64,000 bases of DNA from Alphaproteobacteria bacterium (lineage in GTDB: Bacteria; Pseudomonadota; Alphaproteobacteria; Rhodospirillales; Rhodospirillaceae): NCBI GenBank assembly GCA_030835385.1, contig JAURPI010000042.1, forward strand, positions 124,001-188,000. Direction: 5' to 3'. Each line of letters begins with the position of its first letter. The stretch's first letter is position 1. This document shows, one piece after another, positions 55,682 through 64,000 of the stretch. Both the position numbers and the translations under genes were made by a program. The notes below the pieces were generated by a model. It did no database searches and had not been told where the DNA came from. It saw nothing but the letters and a program-made list of their open reading frames with translations.

Positions 55682-56878
55682 ATGTACGAAAACCGGGTGA
55701 GGACAGGAAGATTTGCGCTGCGACGCACCGTCGCCGCAACCCTCGCGCTCACCCTGCTCGCTGGCTGTGCCGCCACTCCATCCGATCAACGCTCTGCAGC
55801 TCTCTCTGGCGATGGCATCAGTGGCACCGGTATTGTCGCCAGTTACGACGGTGGTGACGGTATTGGCGGCACCGGTGTGGTTGCTCAGTTGGGTGGCGAC
55901 GGGATCGGCGGCACGGGCATCATCGGCACCATTTCCGGCTTCGGCAGCATCATCGTTAATGGCCTCAAGCTCGAGTACAACAACAAGACCGCCGTCGAAA
56001 GTGATGGCCGACCAGCAACCTTGGCTGACCTCAGGATTGGCCAAGTGATTGAAGGGGTCGCCAGACGTGATGCACGCGGTGACCTAAGACTAGAACAACT
56101 GGAAATCCGGCATGCCGTCACTGGTCCGATTTCAAGTATCGATCATGACAACGAACGTCTTGTCGTTCTAGGTCAGACGGTTCGCGTGTATCTAGCTGGC
56201 GACAAGAGCCAGAAAACAGCTTTCGCAGCACTTAAAGTGGGCGATCTCGTTCGGGTCTCTGGCTTGCGTATGGATGACGGCGTGATCGTAGCCTCGCGCT
56301 TGGATCAGACCGACGACGATGGGCGTGTTCTGGTTCGTGGCCCGGTCACAACAGCTGACAATAACGCGGTCACGATTGGCGGCTTGACCGTTAATCTGTC
56401 TTCCGCTGCTTTGGCTGAACCTCTTGAGGCTGGAAACCGTGCGTTTGTCGCAGGCCGTATGCTTGCGGACACCTTCTCTGCCGATGTTGTCGTGTCCAGA
56501 CCAGGACTGCCGTTTGATGAGCGTGTCAACGAAGTTTACTTGGAGGGCTACGTCCCAAGTGATGCGAGCGCCAACCTTTCCGTTCAAGGCGTACCGGTCA
56601 CTGGCCTTGATTTGCCGTCGGAAATCAAACCTGGAGATCGGGTTGTCGTGACTGGCCGTGTGGGTGTCGATGGGGTCATCGCCGCTCGCGAGATCAACCA
56701 AGTACGGACAGTGATTACGGTGCTACGGCCATCCAAAATGATGCGGCCGGCCCGGATCCGCCCGACGACGATCCAGCGGCCTGAGCGCATTGAGCGGCAA
56801 CGGCCTGCCGAGCGCCCGACAGTTCCAGAACGCCCACAACTAGAACGTCCCGGCGACTTCCGCCCGCCGATGGTTTAA
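55682..56878 (+). CDS. DUF5666 domain lipoprotein with GDGIGGTG repeats
   Basis: 398 residues. Lipoprotein signal ends at the lipobox LLAGC (Cys ~29). Three near-identical Gly-rich units follow (GDGISGTGIV, GDGIGGTGVV, GDGIGGTGII), then SGFGSIIVNGLKLEY and several ~65-residue DUF5666 beta units (AVTGPISSIDHDNERLVVLGQTV; VRGPVTTADNNAVTIGGLTV; VYLEGYVPSDASANLSVQG). The last 50 residues are Arg/Pro-rich (RPERIERQRPAERP). Predicted cell-envelope protein, likely anchored in the outer membrane. Co-transcribed with DUF6502. Role unknown. Confidence 0.85.
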   Translation: MYENRVRTGRFALRRTVAATLALTLLAGCAATPSDQRSAALSGDGISGTGIVASYDGGDGIGGTGVVAQLGGDGIGGTGIIGTISGFGSIIVNGLKLEYNNKTAVESDGRPATLADLRIGQVIEGVARRDARGDLRLEQLEIRHAVTGPISSIDHDNERLVVLGQTVRVYLAGDKSQKTAFAALKVGDLVRVSGLRMDDGVIVASRLDQTDDDGRVLVRGPVTTADNNAVTIGGLTVNLSSAALAEPLEAGNRAFVAGRMLADTFSADVVVSRPGLPFDERVNEVYLEGYVPSDASANLSVQGVPVTGLDLPSEIKPGDRVVVTGRVGVDGVIAAREINQVRTVITVLRPSKMMRPARIRPTTIQRPERIERQRPAERPTVPERPQLERPGDFRPPMV

Positions 56879-56891
56879 GCGAGAATCGCTG

Positions 56892-57701
56892 TTAGCGAAC
56901 CGGTCGCCCTCTCTGAGGGAAGCGGTAGACAAATGAAACACCACCGCCAGCGCCTGGACTGTTTTCCGAGAATCCCATCACGCCGTATATGTTGACCGAC
57001 CAATCATCGGCAAACCGAATGTTGAGGTAGGCGGTTCCGTCTTGCGGATCAGATGACGTCTCCAGCGACGACTGCCGATAGTCATAAGACACCCCGATCG
57101 CGACGGTATCTGACCAGGAGTACTGCACACCAGCACTGCCATACACAGTATTTCTAAGCGGGAACCCTTCCGGCACACCCGCCCATTTATAACCGAGCGT
57201 CGCAAACGGAATGAACGGTCCGATCGCCTGGGCCACATCAACTTGAATTGCCGCGTCGGCCTTGCCCGTGCCAAGACCAGCGTCGAGACTCGCCGTCGGA
57301 ATTTTTACTCGCGTGGTCAAATCAACAAACAAGTTCTTTTCGTAGAATTGTTCGAAGCTGTACATCAGCGACAGAGATATATCTCCTAGTCCTGATGCGC
57401 TCTCCGTTGTTCGTGTACCAACGCTACCTCCGTCAGCGCCATCCAGAATCAACGCCGGGCCATTAACGTGAAGCCACGGCACAACAGCACGTACGGTCCA
57501 GGGGCCATCCTCTGCTCTTAGGGACAATGGAACATAGAGAATCTCTGTTTTCTGATCATCTCCGTACGACCCAGTGGTGTAATCGAGCCCGAGGTTCATG
57601 CGAAAACGGCGGTCGTCTGTTTGCGACATTGCTGTCGACGCTAAGACACTACCTGCCAAAGCAGCGCACAAAAGAGGTCGTAAATTCCGCATATTTGCCA
57701 T
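56892..57701 (-). CDS. Outer-membrane beta-barrel protein, transporter-like
   Basis: 269 residues with signal peptide (about 1-25, LRPLLCAALAGSVLASTAMSQ). The mature chain alternates short amphipathic strands (FRMNLGLDYTTGSYG, ILYVPLSLRAEDGPWTVRAVVPW, GLGDISLSLMYSFEQF, AVGVSYDYRQSS-type repeats) and ends VSFVYRFPQRGRPVR, a terminal strand with aromatic residues. Size fits a 10-12 stranded barrel of the phenol-degradation/MetA-like kind. Convergent with the DUF5666 gene and divergent from the binding-protein pair, it could be a porin serving either. Specificity unknown. Confidence 0.72.
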   Translation of the reverse strand: MANMRNLRPLLCAALAGSVLASTAMSQTDDRRFRMNLGLDYTTGSYGDDQKTEILYVPLSLRAEDGPWTVRAVVPWLHVNGPALILDGADGGSVGTRTTESASGLGDISLSLMYSFEQFYEKNLFVDLTTRVKIPTASLDAGLGTGKADAAIQVDVAQAIGPFIPFATLGYKWAGVPEGFPLRNTVYGSAGVQYSWSDTVAIGVSYDYRQSSLETSSDPQDGTAYLNIRFADDWSVNIYGVMGFSENSPGAGGGVSFVYRFPQRGRPVR

Positions 57702-57768
57702 GATTGCGGTCTACTCAAATTCAGCCTTGTATAGACAGAGGATGTAAACCCTCCGTACTCTCAAAGCC

Positions 57769-59274
57769 ATGAAACTTTTACCCACACTGTCTTTTTTCTT
57801 CGGCACTGCTGCACTCATCGTGTCTCACTCGGCGGGCGCAGAGACAACATTCCGCCTTGGCTTGGCATCCTTGCCGAATGGAAACGGCAATCCATATTTC
57901 TCAAGTGCCCGAACCTCTTGGTACACTCACCGGGCAATATTCGACACGTTGACCCATCTCGGTTCTAACCTGGCAATTCAACCCGGCATAGCGACCTCGT
58001 GGGAACACACAGATGATTTAACCTGGGTCGTCAAATTGCGTGATGGCGTCAAGTTCTCCAACGGAGAAGTGTTAAACGCAGAGGCCGTTATTGCCAGCTA
58101 CAGCTATCTGAAAACAGATGAAGGAATGCGGGAGTCGTTGGCCCGTGATGTCGCAGACATCGTTATCATGGAAGCAATTGACCCGCTGACTATACGCTTT
58201 GTAACAGATGTGCCGATCCCTGAATTTTCTCGGCTGATGGCGATCATTCCCATTGTTGCGCCCGCGCATTGGCAAAAGGTTGGGCGCACCAGCTTCGCTT
58301 TTGATCCTGTTGGCAGCGGTCCTTTTGCCGTAACCGAATGGAACGCCACACAGATTCTCCTCGATGCTCAAACTGACTCTTGGCGCCCGCCAAAAGTCGA
58401 CAAACTCGAGATCCTAACCCTGCCAGAGACATCAGCCCGCGTTGCCGCTTTGATGACAGATCGAGTCGATGTTGCCTCTGAAATTGGCCCCGACGACGTA
58501 TTCAAGGTCGAAGACGCTGGCTTCCGCACCTATCAACGTCCAGCGACAGCAACGCAAGTTATCACCTTCAACACAATGGTGGACTCGCCACTCAAAGACG
58601 TGCGCGTCCGCCGTGCGCTCAACTATGCGGTAAACAAGGACGCCATAGCCCTGGCGATTATGGATGGTCGAACCAAAGTCGTTGACCAAATGACAGCCGG
58701 CATCAATCCGGAGCGGGACAATTCTCTAGAACCGTATTCCTATGATCCAGAAAAAGCCCGCGCGCTGTTGGCAGACGCCGGATATCCCGACGGCTTTTCT
58801 TTCATTTTCGAATTCAGTTTTGGCACCGGCGGAACTCATATGGCGACGATGTATCAGCAAGTTGCCTCCGACCTCGCGAAAATCGGAGTCGACATGGAGG
58901 TGCGGCCCCTACCCTTTAGCCAATATGTACGCGGCGTACTGCAAGGGGAGTGGGGCGGCCAAGCATTCGGCTTTGAGTATGAAGTTCTTCCCACCGGCGG
59001 CAGCATGCGCCCCTTCCGCCTGCACTCCTGTGCATGGCCTTATCCTTGGTATTGTGATGAAACGATCCAACCGTCTATCGAAGATGCCAAACACAACATA
59101 AACCCGGGTGAACGGATCGCAGCAGTACGCAAAGTGCTTCGACATTATCGGGATCAGGCTGTCTCACTCATGCTGGTAGAGAACATGGGTCTCGATGGCA
59201 TCAACCCACGGGTGCGGGGGTACAATCAAGAAGGCGGTATCATCCCCCTCCACGCCATCACGCTGGACGACTGA
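57769..59274 (+). CDS. ABC-type peptide-binding protein, SBP family 5 (orphan, tandem copy 1)
   Basis: 501 residues with signal peptide (1-24, LSFFFGTAALIVSHSAGAE). SBP_bac_5 landmarks: WVVKLRDGVKFSNGEVLNAE, VRVRRALNYAVNKDAIALAIMDG, YSYDPEKARALLADAGYPDGF. The C-terminal domain has a Cys pair in RPFRLHSCAWPYPWYCDE that recurs in the next gene. Its stop is two bases before the next start, so the pair is one translational unit. No ABC permease or ATPase is in reach; it must share a transporter elsewhere or have a sensing role. Confidence 0.9.
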   Translation: MKLLPTLSFFFGTAALIVSHSAGAETTFRLGLASLPNGNGNPYFSSARTSWYTHRAIFDTLTHLGSNLAIQPGIATSWEHTDDLTWVVKLRDGVKFSNGEVLNAEAVIASYSYLKTDEGMRESLARDVADIVIMEAIDPLTIRFVTDVPIPEFSRLMAIIPIVAPAHWQKVGRTSFAFDPVGSGPFAVTEWNATQILLDAQTDSWRPPKVDKLEILTLPETSARVAALMTDRVDVASEIGPDDVFKVEDAGFRTYQRPATATQVITFNTMVDSPLKDVRVRRALNYAVNKDAIALAIMDGRTKVVDQMTAGINPERDNSLEPYSYDPEKARALLADAGYPDGFSFIFEFSFGTGGTHMATMYQQVASDLAKIGVDMEVRPLPFSQYVRGVLQGEWGGQAFGFEYEVLPTGGSMRPFRLHSCAWPYPWYCDETIQPSIEDAKHNINPGERIAAVRKVLRHYRDQAVSLMLVENMGLDGINPRVRGYNQEGGIIPLHAITLDD

Positions 59275-59276
59275 CG

Positions 59277-60773
59277 ATGAAGCGCATCGCTTTAATTTCT
59301 TCAGCCGTGCTATGGCTTATGCCTATCGCCTATGCGGACAGCCAGTTGCGCATCGGCATGATCGCCATGCCACCAGCCCAGGGAAATCCGTTTTACACGA
59401 CCGGCACGACGCCGCATATGTTTTATCCCGCGATCTACGACACCCTGACCCAGGTCAATGAGAAAGGGGAGGTCGTCCCTCAGCTTGCGACATCTTGGGC
59501 TCGCGTCGACGACCTCAGATGGACCTTCGACATCAGAACAGACGCTGCGTTTTCTAATGGCGAGCCGATCAACGCCGAAACTGTCGTGGCAATAGTCGCG
59601 GCATTTGAACGCGAAGATTTTATCCCGTTCAGTCTACCGCGAGAGTTTGATTTCATCGCCAGCGCCCGCGCACTAGATGTGGACACTGTGGAAATCACAA
59701 CGGTCGCTCCACATGCGCTTGTCCCGCGGTACATGTCGTTTTTCTACATGGTTCCGCCACAGCATTTATCAGACAACGGGGCAGCGGGATTGGCATCTAA
59801 CCCAATTGGCTCTGGGCCCTATGTGGTTGAAGAATGGCTGGCGGAACGCGTGATGCTACGCGCCAACCCAGCGTCCTGGCGGGCGCCGAAGATTGATCAC
59901 GTGGAGGCCTTAGTCCTGACTCAAGCGACAACGCGACGTCAGGCCCTCGAGTCAGGCCGAATTGATGTGGCGATCAATCTTGGGCCTGACGATGAACCGC
60001 GATTGAGCGCACAGGGCTTGCGGTTACACCCGCGCAATCCAGTGCGCATCTCCGTTATCGCACTGAATACCGAAACGGAAGGCACGCCCTTTAGTGATGT
60101 AAGGGTACGCCAAGCCATGAATTATGCAGTAGACACCCACACGATTACAGCCGCCCTCATAGGCGGTTATGTAGAGCCAGCCAGCCAGCCGACGCCAGCC
60201 AACGCGATCGGCTTTGACCCAACACTTCAGCCTTATCCCTATGACTCTGACAAGGCGCGATCACTACTAGCCGAAGCGGGCATGGCCGATGGTTTTGATG
60301 TCATCTTTGAAGTCGTAACCGGCGCCAACAGCGCAACGGACGCAGTGATGCAACAAGTGGCGGCGGATTTGGCGCGGGTCAGCATACGCGTCGAAGTTCG
60401 ACCCATCCTCTACAGCCAGGTTGTCTCAAAAATGACCAAAGGGGGATGGGATGGCCATATGTTCAGTGTCGACTTTGCCACCGGCCCGACCATGGATGGC
60501 TTACGCCCCTTCCGCTTACATTCCTGCACCTGGAGTGCGCCGTGGTACTGCGATCCGGTAGCTGAGGCCCTATACCAACAAGCAAAGGTCACAGTCGATG
60601 AAGCGACACGCATCGACCTCACGCGGCAAGTGATCAAGCGTTATCGAGATCAAGCCTCGTCGATCTTGTTGTTTCCTCTTCTTGGCCTCGACGGCTTAGG
60701 GCCGCGCGTCAAAACCTGGACACCAGTCAATGATCGACTGATGTTGCACGAGGCCGAAGTATTCGCCGAATAA
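59277..60773 (+). CDS. ABC-type peptide-binding protein, SBP family 5 (orphan, tandem copy 2)
   Basis: 498 residues with signal peptide (1-21, IALISSAVLWLMPIAYADS). Paralogue of the preceding gene: FDIRTDAAFSNGEPINAETV, VRVRQAMNYAVDTHTITAALIGG, YPYDSDKARSLLAEAGMADGF and the Cys pair in RLHSCTWSAPWYCDP. The two differ widely in the ligand pocket region, so they may bind different ligands. It is also a paralogue of the protein encoded at 13.8-15.4 kb. No transporter partner is adjacent. Confidence 0.9.
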   Translation: MKRIALISSAVLWLMPIAYADSQLRIGMIAMPPAQGNPFYTTGTTPHMFYPAIYDTLTQVNEKGEVVPQLATSWARVDDLRWTFDIRTDAAFSNGEPINAETVVAIVAAFEREDFIPFSLPREFDFIASARALDVDTVEITTVAPHALVPRYMSFFYMVPPQHLSDNGAAGLASNPIGSGPYVVEEWLAERVMLRANPASWRAPKIDHVEALVLTQATTRRQALESGRIDVAINLGPDDEPRLSAQGLRLHPRNPVRISVIALNTETEGTPFSDVRVRQAMNYAVDTHTITAALIGGYVEPASQPTPANAIGFDPTLQPYPYDSDKARSLLAEAGMADGFDVIFEVVTGANSATDAVMQQVAADLARVSIRVEVRPILYSQVVSKMTKGGWDGHMFSVDFATGPTMDGLRPFRLHSCTWSAPWYCDPVAEALYQQAKVTVDEATRIDLTRQVIKRYRDQASSILLFPLLGLDGLGPRVKTWTPVNDRLMLHEAEVFAE

Positions 60774-60829
60774 GGTGAAGACCTGTCGTACAGAAAAATT
60801 ATTTGGGTGAATTTGCGAGGAATGAGCCC

Positions 60830-60949
60830 ATGCACGACACAATTTCTGGAAAGCTTCTCTTTGGAATCAAAGACCTAAACCGGAACACACACAAGTCGCG
60901 GCCAGACTCCCATGAAAATGAATACTTTTGGCTGTTTTCTGCGGCTTAG
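60830..60949 (+). CDS. Possible 39-residue small protein
   Basis: ATG 60830 follows GAGG at 10 nt and encodes a polar peptide beginning MHDTISGKLLFGIKDLNRN and ending EYFWLFSAA. Composition is not unlike a real small protein, but nothing is recognised and the frame is short. Kept at low confidence because it fills the only gap between the binding-protein pair and the glycosyltransferase. Confidence 0.22.
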   Translation: MHDTISGKLLFGIKDLNRNTHKSRPDSHENEYFWLFSAA

Positions 60950-60989
60950 AAACGGAATTCATAAATTCGTTTTACGCCAAGAAAAACGC

Positions 60990-61784
60990 TTAAACCTCTC
61001 CGCCCAACAAATTACGGACATGAGCGAGGCGTGCCTCGACCACACGCTCCATGTCATCGGTCATAACAAAGCCGTCATCGCCATCACCGGCGGCGACCTT
61101 GGCGTTCCACTCTGCCATGGTCATCCACAGTTTTTCACGCTGACGATCTAGAGCGTTGCCTGGTGAGACAAATTGCTCGCAGGTTTCCACATCAATTTTC
61201 TCGTGAGCGACAAGATCACGAAGACACAAGCGATAAAGGGTGTCTTCAGTCCGGTAGGTACGGAAGTCAGGCTCTTCGGCGAAGCCCAGAATCATGTCGT
61301 GCCATACCCGGCGGACGCAAAAATTGATGGGGTTACTCTCATCAATAGAGTGACGCCATTGCTCATGCCTGGACATATCAACATGGAGCTTGGTGAACAC
61401 ATAGCCAAGCTCATCGTTGTCCATCAGATGCGTGAGACACAAGTGGATATGGTTGGGGTAGAACACGGCATCGGAATCGAGGAAGAACAAGTATGACCCA
61501 GTGGTCTTGCGCACACCTTCATTGCGAGCAAAGCCAGGGCCTTGATTTTCCTCATAGGTCACCAGCTTTATCTCGGGATACTTCTCTGACCTAGCAGAGA
61601 TGATGTCACGGGTATTATCGGTTGAGACATCATCAACCACCGCAATTTCAGGAATCAATTCTGGGATTTTATCGCGTGCCGCTGCAATGCTATAGACAGC
61701 ACTTTGCAGTGTGCGGTCTAATGTTTCTGCTGCGTTGTAGGCCGGAATAATGACGGCGATGGAAGGGGCGCGCAGGCGAGACAT
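60990..61784 (-). CDS. Family 2 glycosyltransferase
   Basis: 264-residue GT-A fold inverting glycosyltransferase. N-terminus SIAVIIPAYNAAETLDRTLQSA, EIAVVDDVSTDNT (nucleotide contact), ENQGPGFARNEGVRKTTG, and the metal-binding DxD in LFFLDSDAVFYPNH. The C-terminal acceptor domain has HEQWRHSIDESNPINFCVRRV. No membrane helices, so probably a cytosolic enzyme acting on a surface glycan or a modified acceptor. Isolated, with no polysaccharide genes nearby; acceptor unknown. Confidence 0.88.
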   Translation of the reverse strand: MSRLRAPSIAVIIPAYNAAETLDRTLQSAVYSIAAARDKIPELIPEIAVVDDVSTDNTRDIISARSEKYPEIKLVTYEENQGPGFARNEGVRKTTGSYLFFLDSDAVFYPNHIHLCLTHLMDNDELGYVFTKLHVDMSRHEQWRHSIDESNPINFCVRRVWHDMILGFAEEPDFRTYRTEDTLYRLCLRDLVAHEKIDVETCEQFVSPGNALDRQREKLWMTMAEWNAKVAAGDGDDGFVMTDDMERVVEARLAHVRNLLGGEV

Positions 61785-61846
61785 GACTACACTGTGTCAT
61801 GTTCTGCCCTATGCCGACCACCTCAAATGAGCAGGTTGATCAACCC

Positions 61847-61954
61847 TTACTGCACAAATTCTTTATCAGACTCGATCGGCTGCCAATTGCCGTCATAAGG
61901 CATGCCGTTTTCTGGGAACCCCTCGGACACAGACTTTCGATACAGATGTTTCAT
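61847..61954 (-). CDS. Possible 35-residue small protein or gene remnant
   Basis: ATG 61954 to TAA 61847 on the minus strand reads KHLYRKSVSEGFPENGMPY followed by a short DGNWQPIESDKEFVQ tail. Composition is protein-like, yet no ribosome-binding site is evident and no family is recognised. It could be the 3' end of a lost gene between lpdA and the glycosyltransferase. Confidence 0.2.
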   Translation of the reverse strand: MKHLYRKSVSEGFPENGMPYDGNWQPIESDKEFVQ

Positions 61955-62007
61955 ATAGGTCAAAGCTTCAAAGTATCAACGCATTGCCATATTGAACTAG
62001 TGGTTCA

Positions 62008-63432
62008 CTACATATGGATCGGGCGTTTGTGCACAGCCAGGGCCGCTTCTTTCACCGCTTCACCCAACTGCGGATGGGCGTGACAGGTACGACCAATGTC
62101 CTCTGCCGAGGTGGTGAACTCCATGCCCACCGAAACTTCCATAATCAAGTCGCCGGCGGCCGGACCAATGATGTGACAGCCCAAAAGCTCGTCGGATTCT
62201 GCATCCGCTAGAATTTTTACAAAACCGTCGGTGTCGCCGTTTGCCCGAGCCCGTGAGTTGGCCGTGAACGGGAATTTGCCAGACTTATATTTAATTCCAG
62301 CATCTTTGAGCTGTTCCTCGGTTTTGCCGACACCGGCCACTTCGGGCCACGTATAGACCACCGAGGCAATGGAATCGTAGTTGATGTGTGGCGTTAGCCC
62401 CGTGAGGGACTCCGCCACCACAACGCCTTCGTCTTCAGCCTTGTGGGCAAGCATCATGCCGCCGATAACATCGCCGATGGCAAAGATACCCTCCACATTG
62501 GTTTGGAAATGGTCATCGACTTCGACAAAACCGCGGTCTGAAACTTTGACGCCGGTTTTTTCGAGTCCAAGCCCATCGGTGAAGGGGCGGCGACCAATGG
62601 CGATCAACACAACGTCTGCCTTAATATTTTCTGCTTTACCGCCAGCCGCCGGTTCAACGGAAACCGTCGCACCGGTTTTCGCGGCCTTCACGCCAGTAAC
62701 TTTAGAACCCAGCTTAAATTTAATGCTCTGCTTCTCAAGGATGCGCTGCATATTCTTACGCACTTCTGCATCCATGGGCGGCAGAATGAAATCGAGGTAT
62801 TCAACCACAGTGACGTCTGCCCCGAGACGGCGCCATACGGACCCCATTTCGAGCCCGATAACGCCGGCACCGATAACGACCATCGACTTCGGCACTTTCT
62901 TCAGGTTCAGCGCTCCCGTGGAACTGACAATTGTTTTCTCATCAATCTCAACACCGGGCAAAGGCGTAACCTCTGACCCAGTCGCGATGACAACATTCTT
63001 CGTAGTGATTTTTTGCGCTTTGCCTTTGCCGTCTGGCTTCACCGTAACTTCATGGGCGCCTAGCTCTGCCTTGGTGATGCTGCCCTTACCTTTGAGGTAA
63101 TCAACCTTGTTTTTCTTGAACAGAAACTCGATGCCTTGGGTGAGCTGCGTCACCACATCATCTTTGCGGGCCATCATTGTTTTGAGATCAAGTTTGACGT
63201 CAGCGAATTTGATGCCGTGATCAGCAAATTGCTCGTTGGCCTCTTCATAAAAATGAGAGGACTGCAGCAGTGCCTTTGACGGAATACACCCGACATTGAG
63301 ACAGGTGCCGCCGAGGGCGCCTCTGCTTTCAACACAGGCGGTCTTCAATCCCAGTTGAGCGGCGCGAATAGCGCAGACGTAGCCGCCCGGGCCACCGCCG
63401 ATAACGATGACGTCGTATGAAGAGTCACTCAT
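62008..63432 (-). CDS. lpdA: Dihydrolipoyl dehydrogenase (E3)
   Basis: Reoxidises the lipoyl group of 2-oxoacid dehydrogenase complexes with NAD. Start ATG 63432 with AAGG upstream (a TTG two codons earlier is also open). FAD motif [21 protein letters not shown], redox-active disulfide [19 protein letters not shown] motif [36 protein letters not shown], and the catalytic HAHPQLGEA at the C-terminus. It follows sucB by 12 bp, so this is the E3 of the 2-oxoglutarate dehydrogenase complex. Confidence 0.97.
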   Translation of the reverse strand: MSDSSYDVIVIGGGPGGYVCAIRAAQLGLKTACVESRGALGGTCLNVGCIPSKALLQSSHFYEEANEQFADHGIKFADVKLDLKTMMARKDDVVTQLTQGIEFLFKKNKVDYLKGKGSITKAELGAHEVTVKPDGKGKAQKITTKNVVIATGSEVTPLPGVEIDEKTIVSSTGALNLKKVPKSMVVIGAGVIGLEMGSVWRRLGADVTVVEYLDFILPPMDAEVRKNMQRILEKQSIKFKLGSKVTGVKAAKTGATVSVEPAAGGKAENIKADVVLIAIGRRPFTDGLGLEKTGVKVSDRGFVEVDDHFQTNVEGIFAIGDVIGGMMLAHKAEDEGVVVAESLTGLTPHINYDSIASVVYTWPEVAGVGKTEEQLKDAGIKYKSGKFPFTANSRARANGDTDGFVKILADAESDELLGCHIIGPAAGDLIMEVSVGMEFTTSAEDIGRTCHAHPQLGEAVKEAALAVHKRPIHM

Positions 63433-63444
63433 AATCAATCTGCC

Positions 63445-64000
63445 TTATACGTCGTAGAGCATACGAGCGGGATCTTCGAGGCACTGCTTAACGCGAACCA
63501 GGAAGGTGACGGCCTCACGGCCGTCGATAATGCGGTGATCGTAGGAGAGCGCGAGATACATCATCGGCCGCGCTTTGATCGACCCGTCGGGCATGACCAT
63601 CGCTCGTTGTGTGATGTTATGCATACCGAGAATGGCCGACTGGGGCGTATTCAGAATCGGCGTCGAGAGCATAGACCCGTATATCCCGCCGTTCGAGATC
63701 GTAAAGGTGCCACCAGTCATTTCCTCAACTGTCAGCTTGCCTTCTCGGGCTTTGGTGCCATAGCCCGAGATGTCGGCCTCGATTGCTGCCAAATCTTTTA
63801 AGTCACAATCGCGCACCACAGGAACGACCAGACCTTGCGGCGTACCAACGGCAACACCGATGTCATAGTAGTTTTTGTAAACGATCTCATTCTCTTCGAT
63901 AGATCCGTTGACTGCCGGAAGCTCTTTAAGGGCGGTGACACAGGCTTTCGCAAAAAACGACATGAACCCGAGCTTGATGCCGTTCTTTTTCACGAACGCA
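63445..64000 (-). CDS. sucB: Dihydrolipoyllysine-residue succinyltransferase E2 (5' part beyond window)
   Basis: Catalytic domain of the E2 component of 2-oxoglutarate dehydrogenase; the N-terminal lipoyl and E3-binding domains lie past the right edge. The frame is open through base 64000. Visible: [61 protein letters not shown] and the active-site [16 protein letters not shown]. Succinyl rather than acetyl specificity is suggested by the LGFMSFF and [12 protein letters not shown] patterns. Confidence 0.94.
   Translation of the reverse strand, partial: AFVKKNGIKLGFMSFFAKACVTALKELPAVNGSIEENEIVYKNYYDIGVAVGTPQGLVVPVVRDCDLKDLAAIEADISGYGTKAREGKLTVEEMTGGTFTISNGGIYGSMLSTPILNTPQSAILGMHNITQRAMVMPDGSIKARPMMYLALSYDHRIIDGREAVTFLVRVKQCLEDPARMLYDV

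Overview
The window looks like a piece of a free-living, aerobic, probably marine Gram-negative alphaproteobacterium (Rhodospirillales-like; inferred from gene order and protein flavour, not from an rRNA). The housekeeping block rplU-rpmA-obgE-proB-proA-nadD-rsfS-rlmH-nudC next to a tRNA-Ser, a membrane-anchored CycM-type cytochrome c, kdsB and pheA, and a sucB-lpdA end are all typical of that class.

Layout. 1-3.0 kb: end of a Yej-type oligopeptide ABC importer (permease cut by the window edge, plus a binding protein with an unusual C-terminal membrane anchor). 3.0-13.4 kb: housekeeping genes (histidinol-phosphatase-like hisN, CycM cytochrome, kdsB, pheA, then the nudC...rplU block on the minus strand with a clear sigma70-type promoter and a perfect-palindrome terminator) and tRNA-Ser(CGA). 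13.5-16.9 kb: AT-richer accessory stretch with an orphan peptide-binding protein, an NAD(P)-binding reductase and a SnoaL-like protein, closed by a strong terminator. 17.1-32.9 kb: the most remarkable region, a minus-strand cluster devoted to multiheme electron transfer. 33-43 kb: Tat-exported nitrilase, two photolyase-family genes plus a tiny DUF2256 gene, a flavoprotein, a methyltransferase, an M1 peptidase and DUF6702. 43.4-48.8 kb: DUF427, then a probable six-gene minus-strand unit (PerM-type exporter, nonsense-interrupted prolyl-tRNA deacylase, cupin, TRAP transporter PQM). 48.9-57.7 kb: CurA-like reductase, a double alpha/beta-hydrolase lacking both nucleophiles, mnmC, small unknown genes, and a DUF6502-DUF5666 operon preceded by two perfect palindromes. 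57.8-60.8 kb: two tandem orphan peptide-binding proteins. 61-64 kb: GT2 glycosyltransferase, lpdA and the 3' part of sucB.

The candidate undescribed system is the seven-gene operon 30017->17092. In order it encodes a soluble FAD/NAD(P)-binding protein fused to two cyclic-nucleotide-binding domains and a four-cluster [4Fe-4S] ferredoxin; a membrane diheme cytochrome b; an inner-membrane protein with a cytosolic FHA domain and a periplasmic decaheme domain; a small secreted protein; a secreted tandem GlcG/HbpS heme-binding-like protein; an outer-membrane beta-barrel; and a secreted decaheme cytochrome with a C-terminal LVIVD-type repeat domain. A further multiheme cytochrome and gdhA lie just upstream on the same strand. 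Read together these parts form a plausible path from NAD(P)H across the inner membrane and periplasm to the outer membrane, with two built-in signalling inputs (cNMP and phosphothreonine). The component identities are seen in sequence; the conduit, its direction and its gating are inference.

Other points worth attention are a DUF2256 gene that appears to start at AUU, a photolyase homologue with swapped domain order, an in-frame stop inside an otherwise intact YbaK-like gene, and an inverted-repeat-rich non-coding stretch at 54.5 kb. No CRISPR array, rRNA, transposase, phage gene or replication origin was seen.
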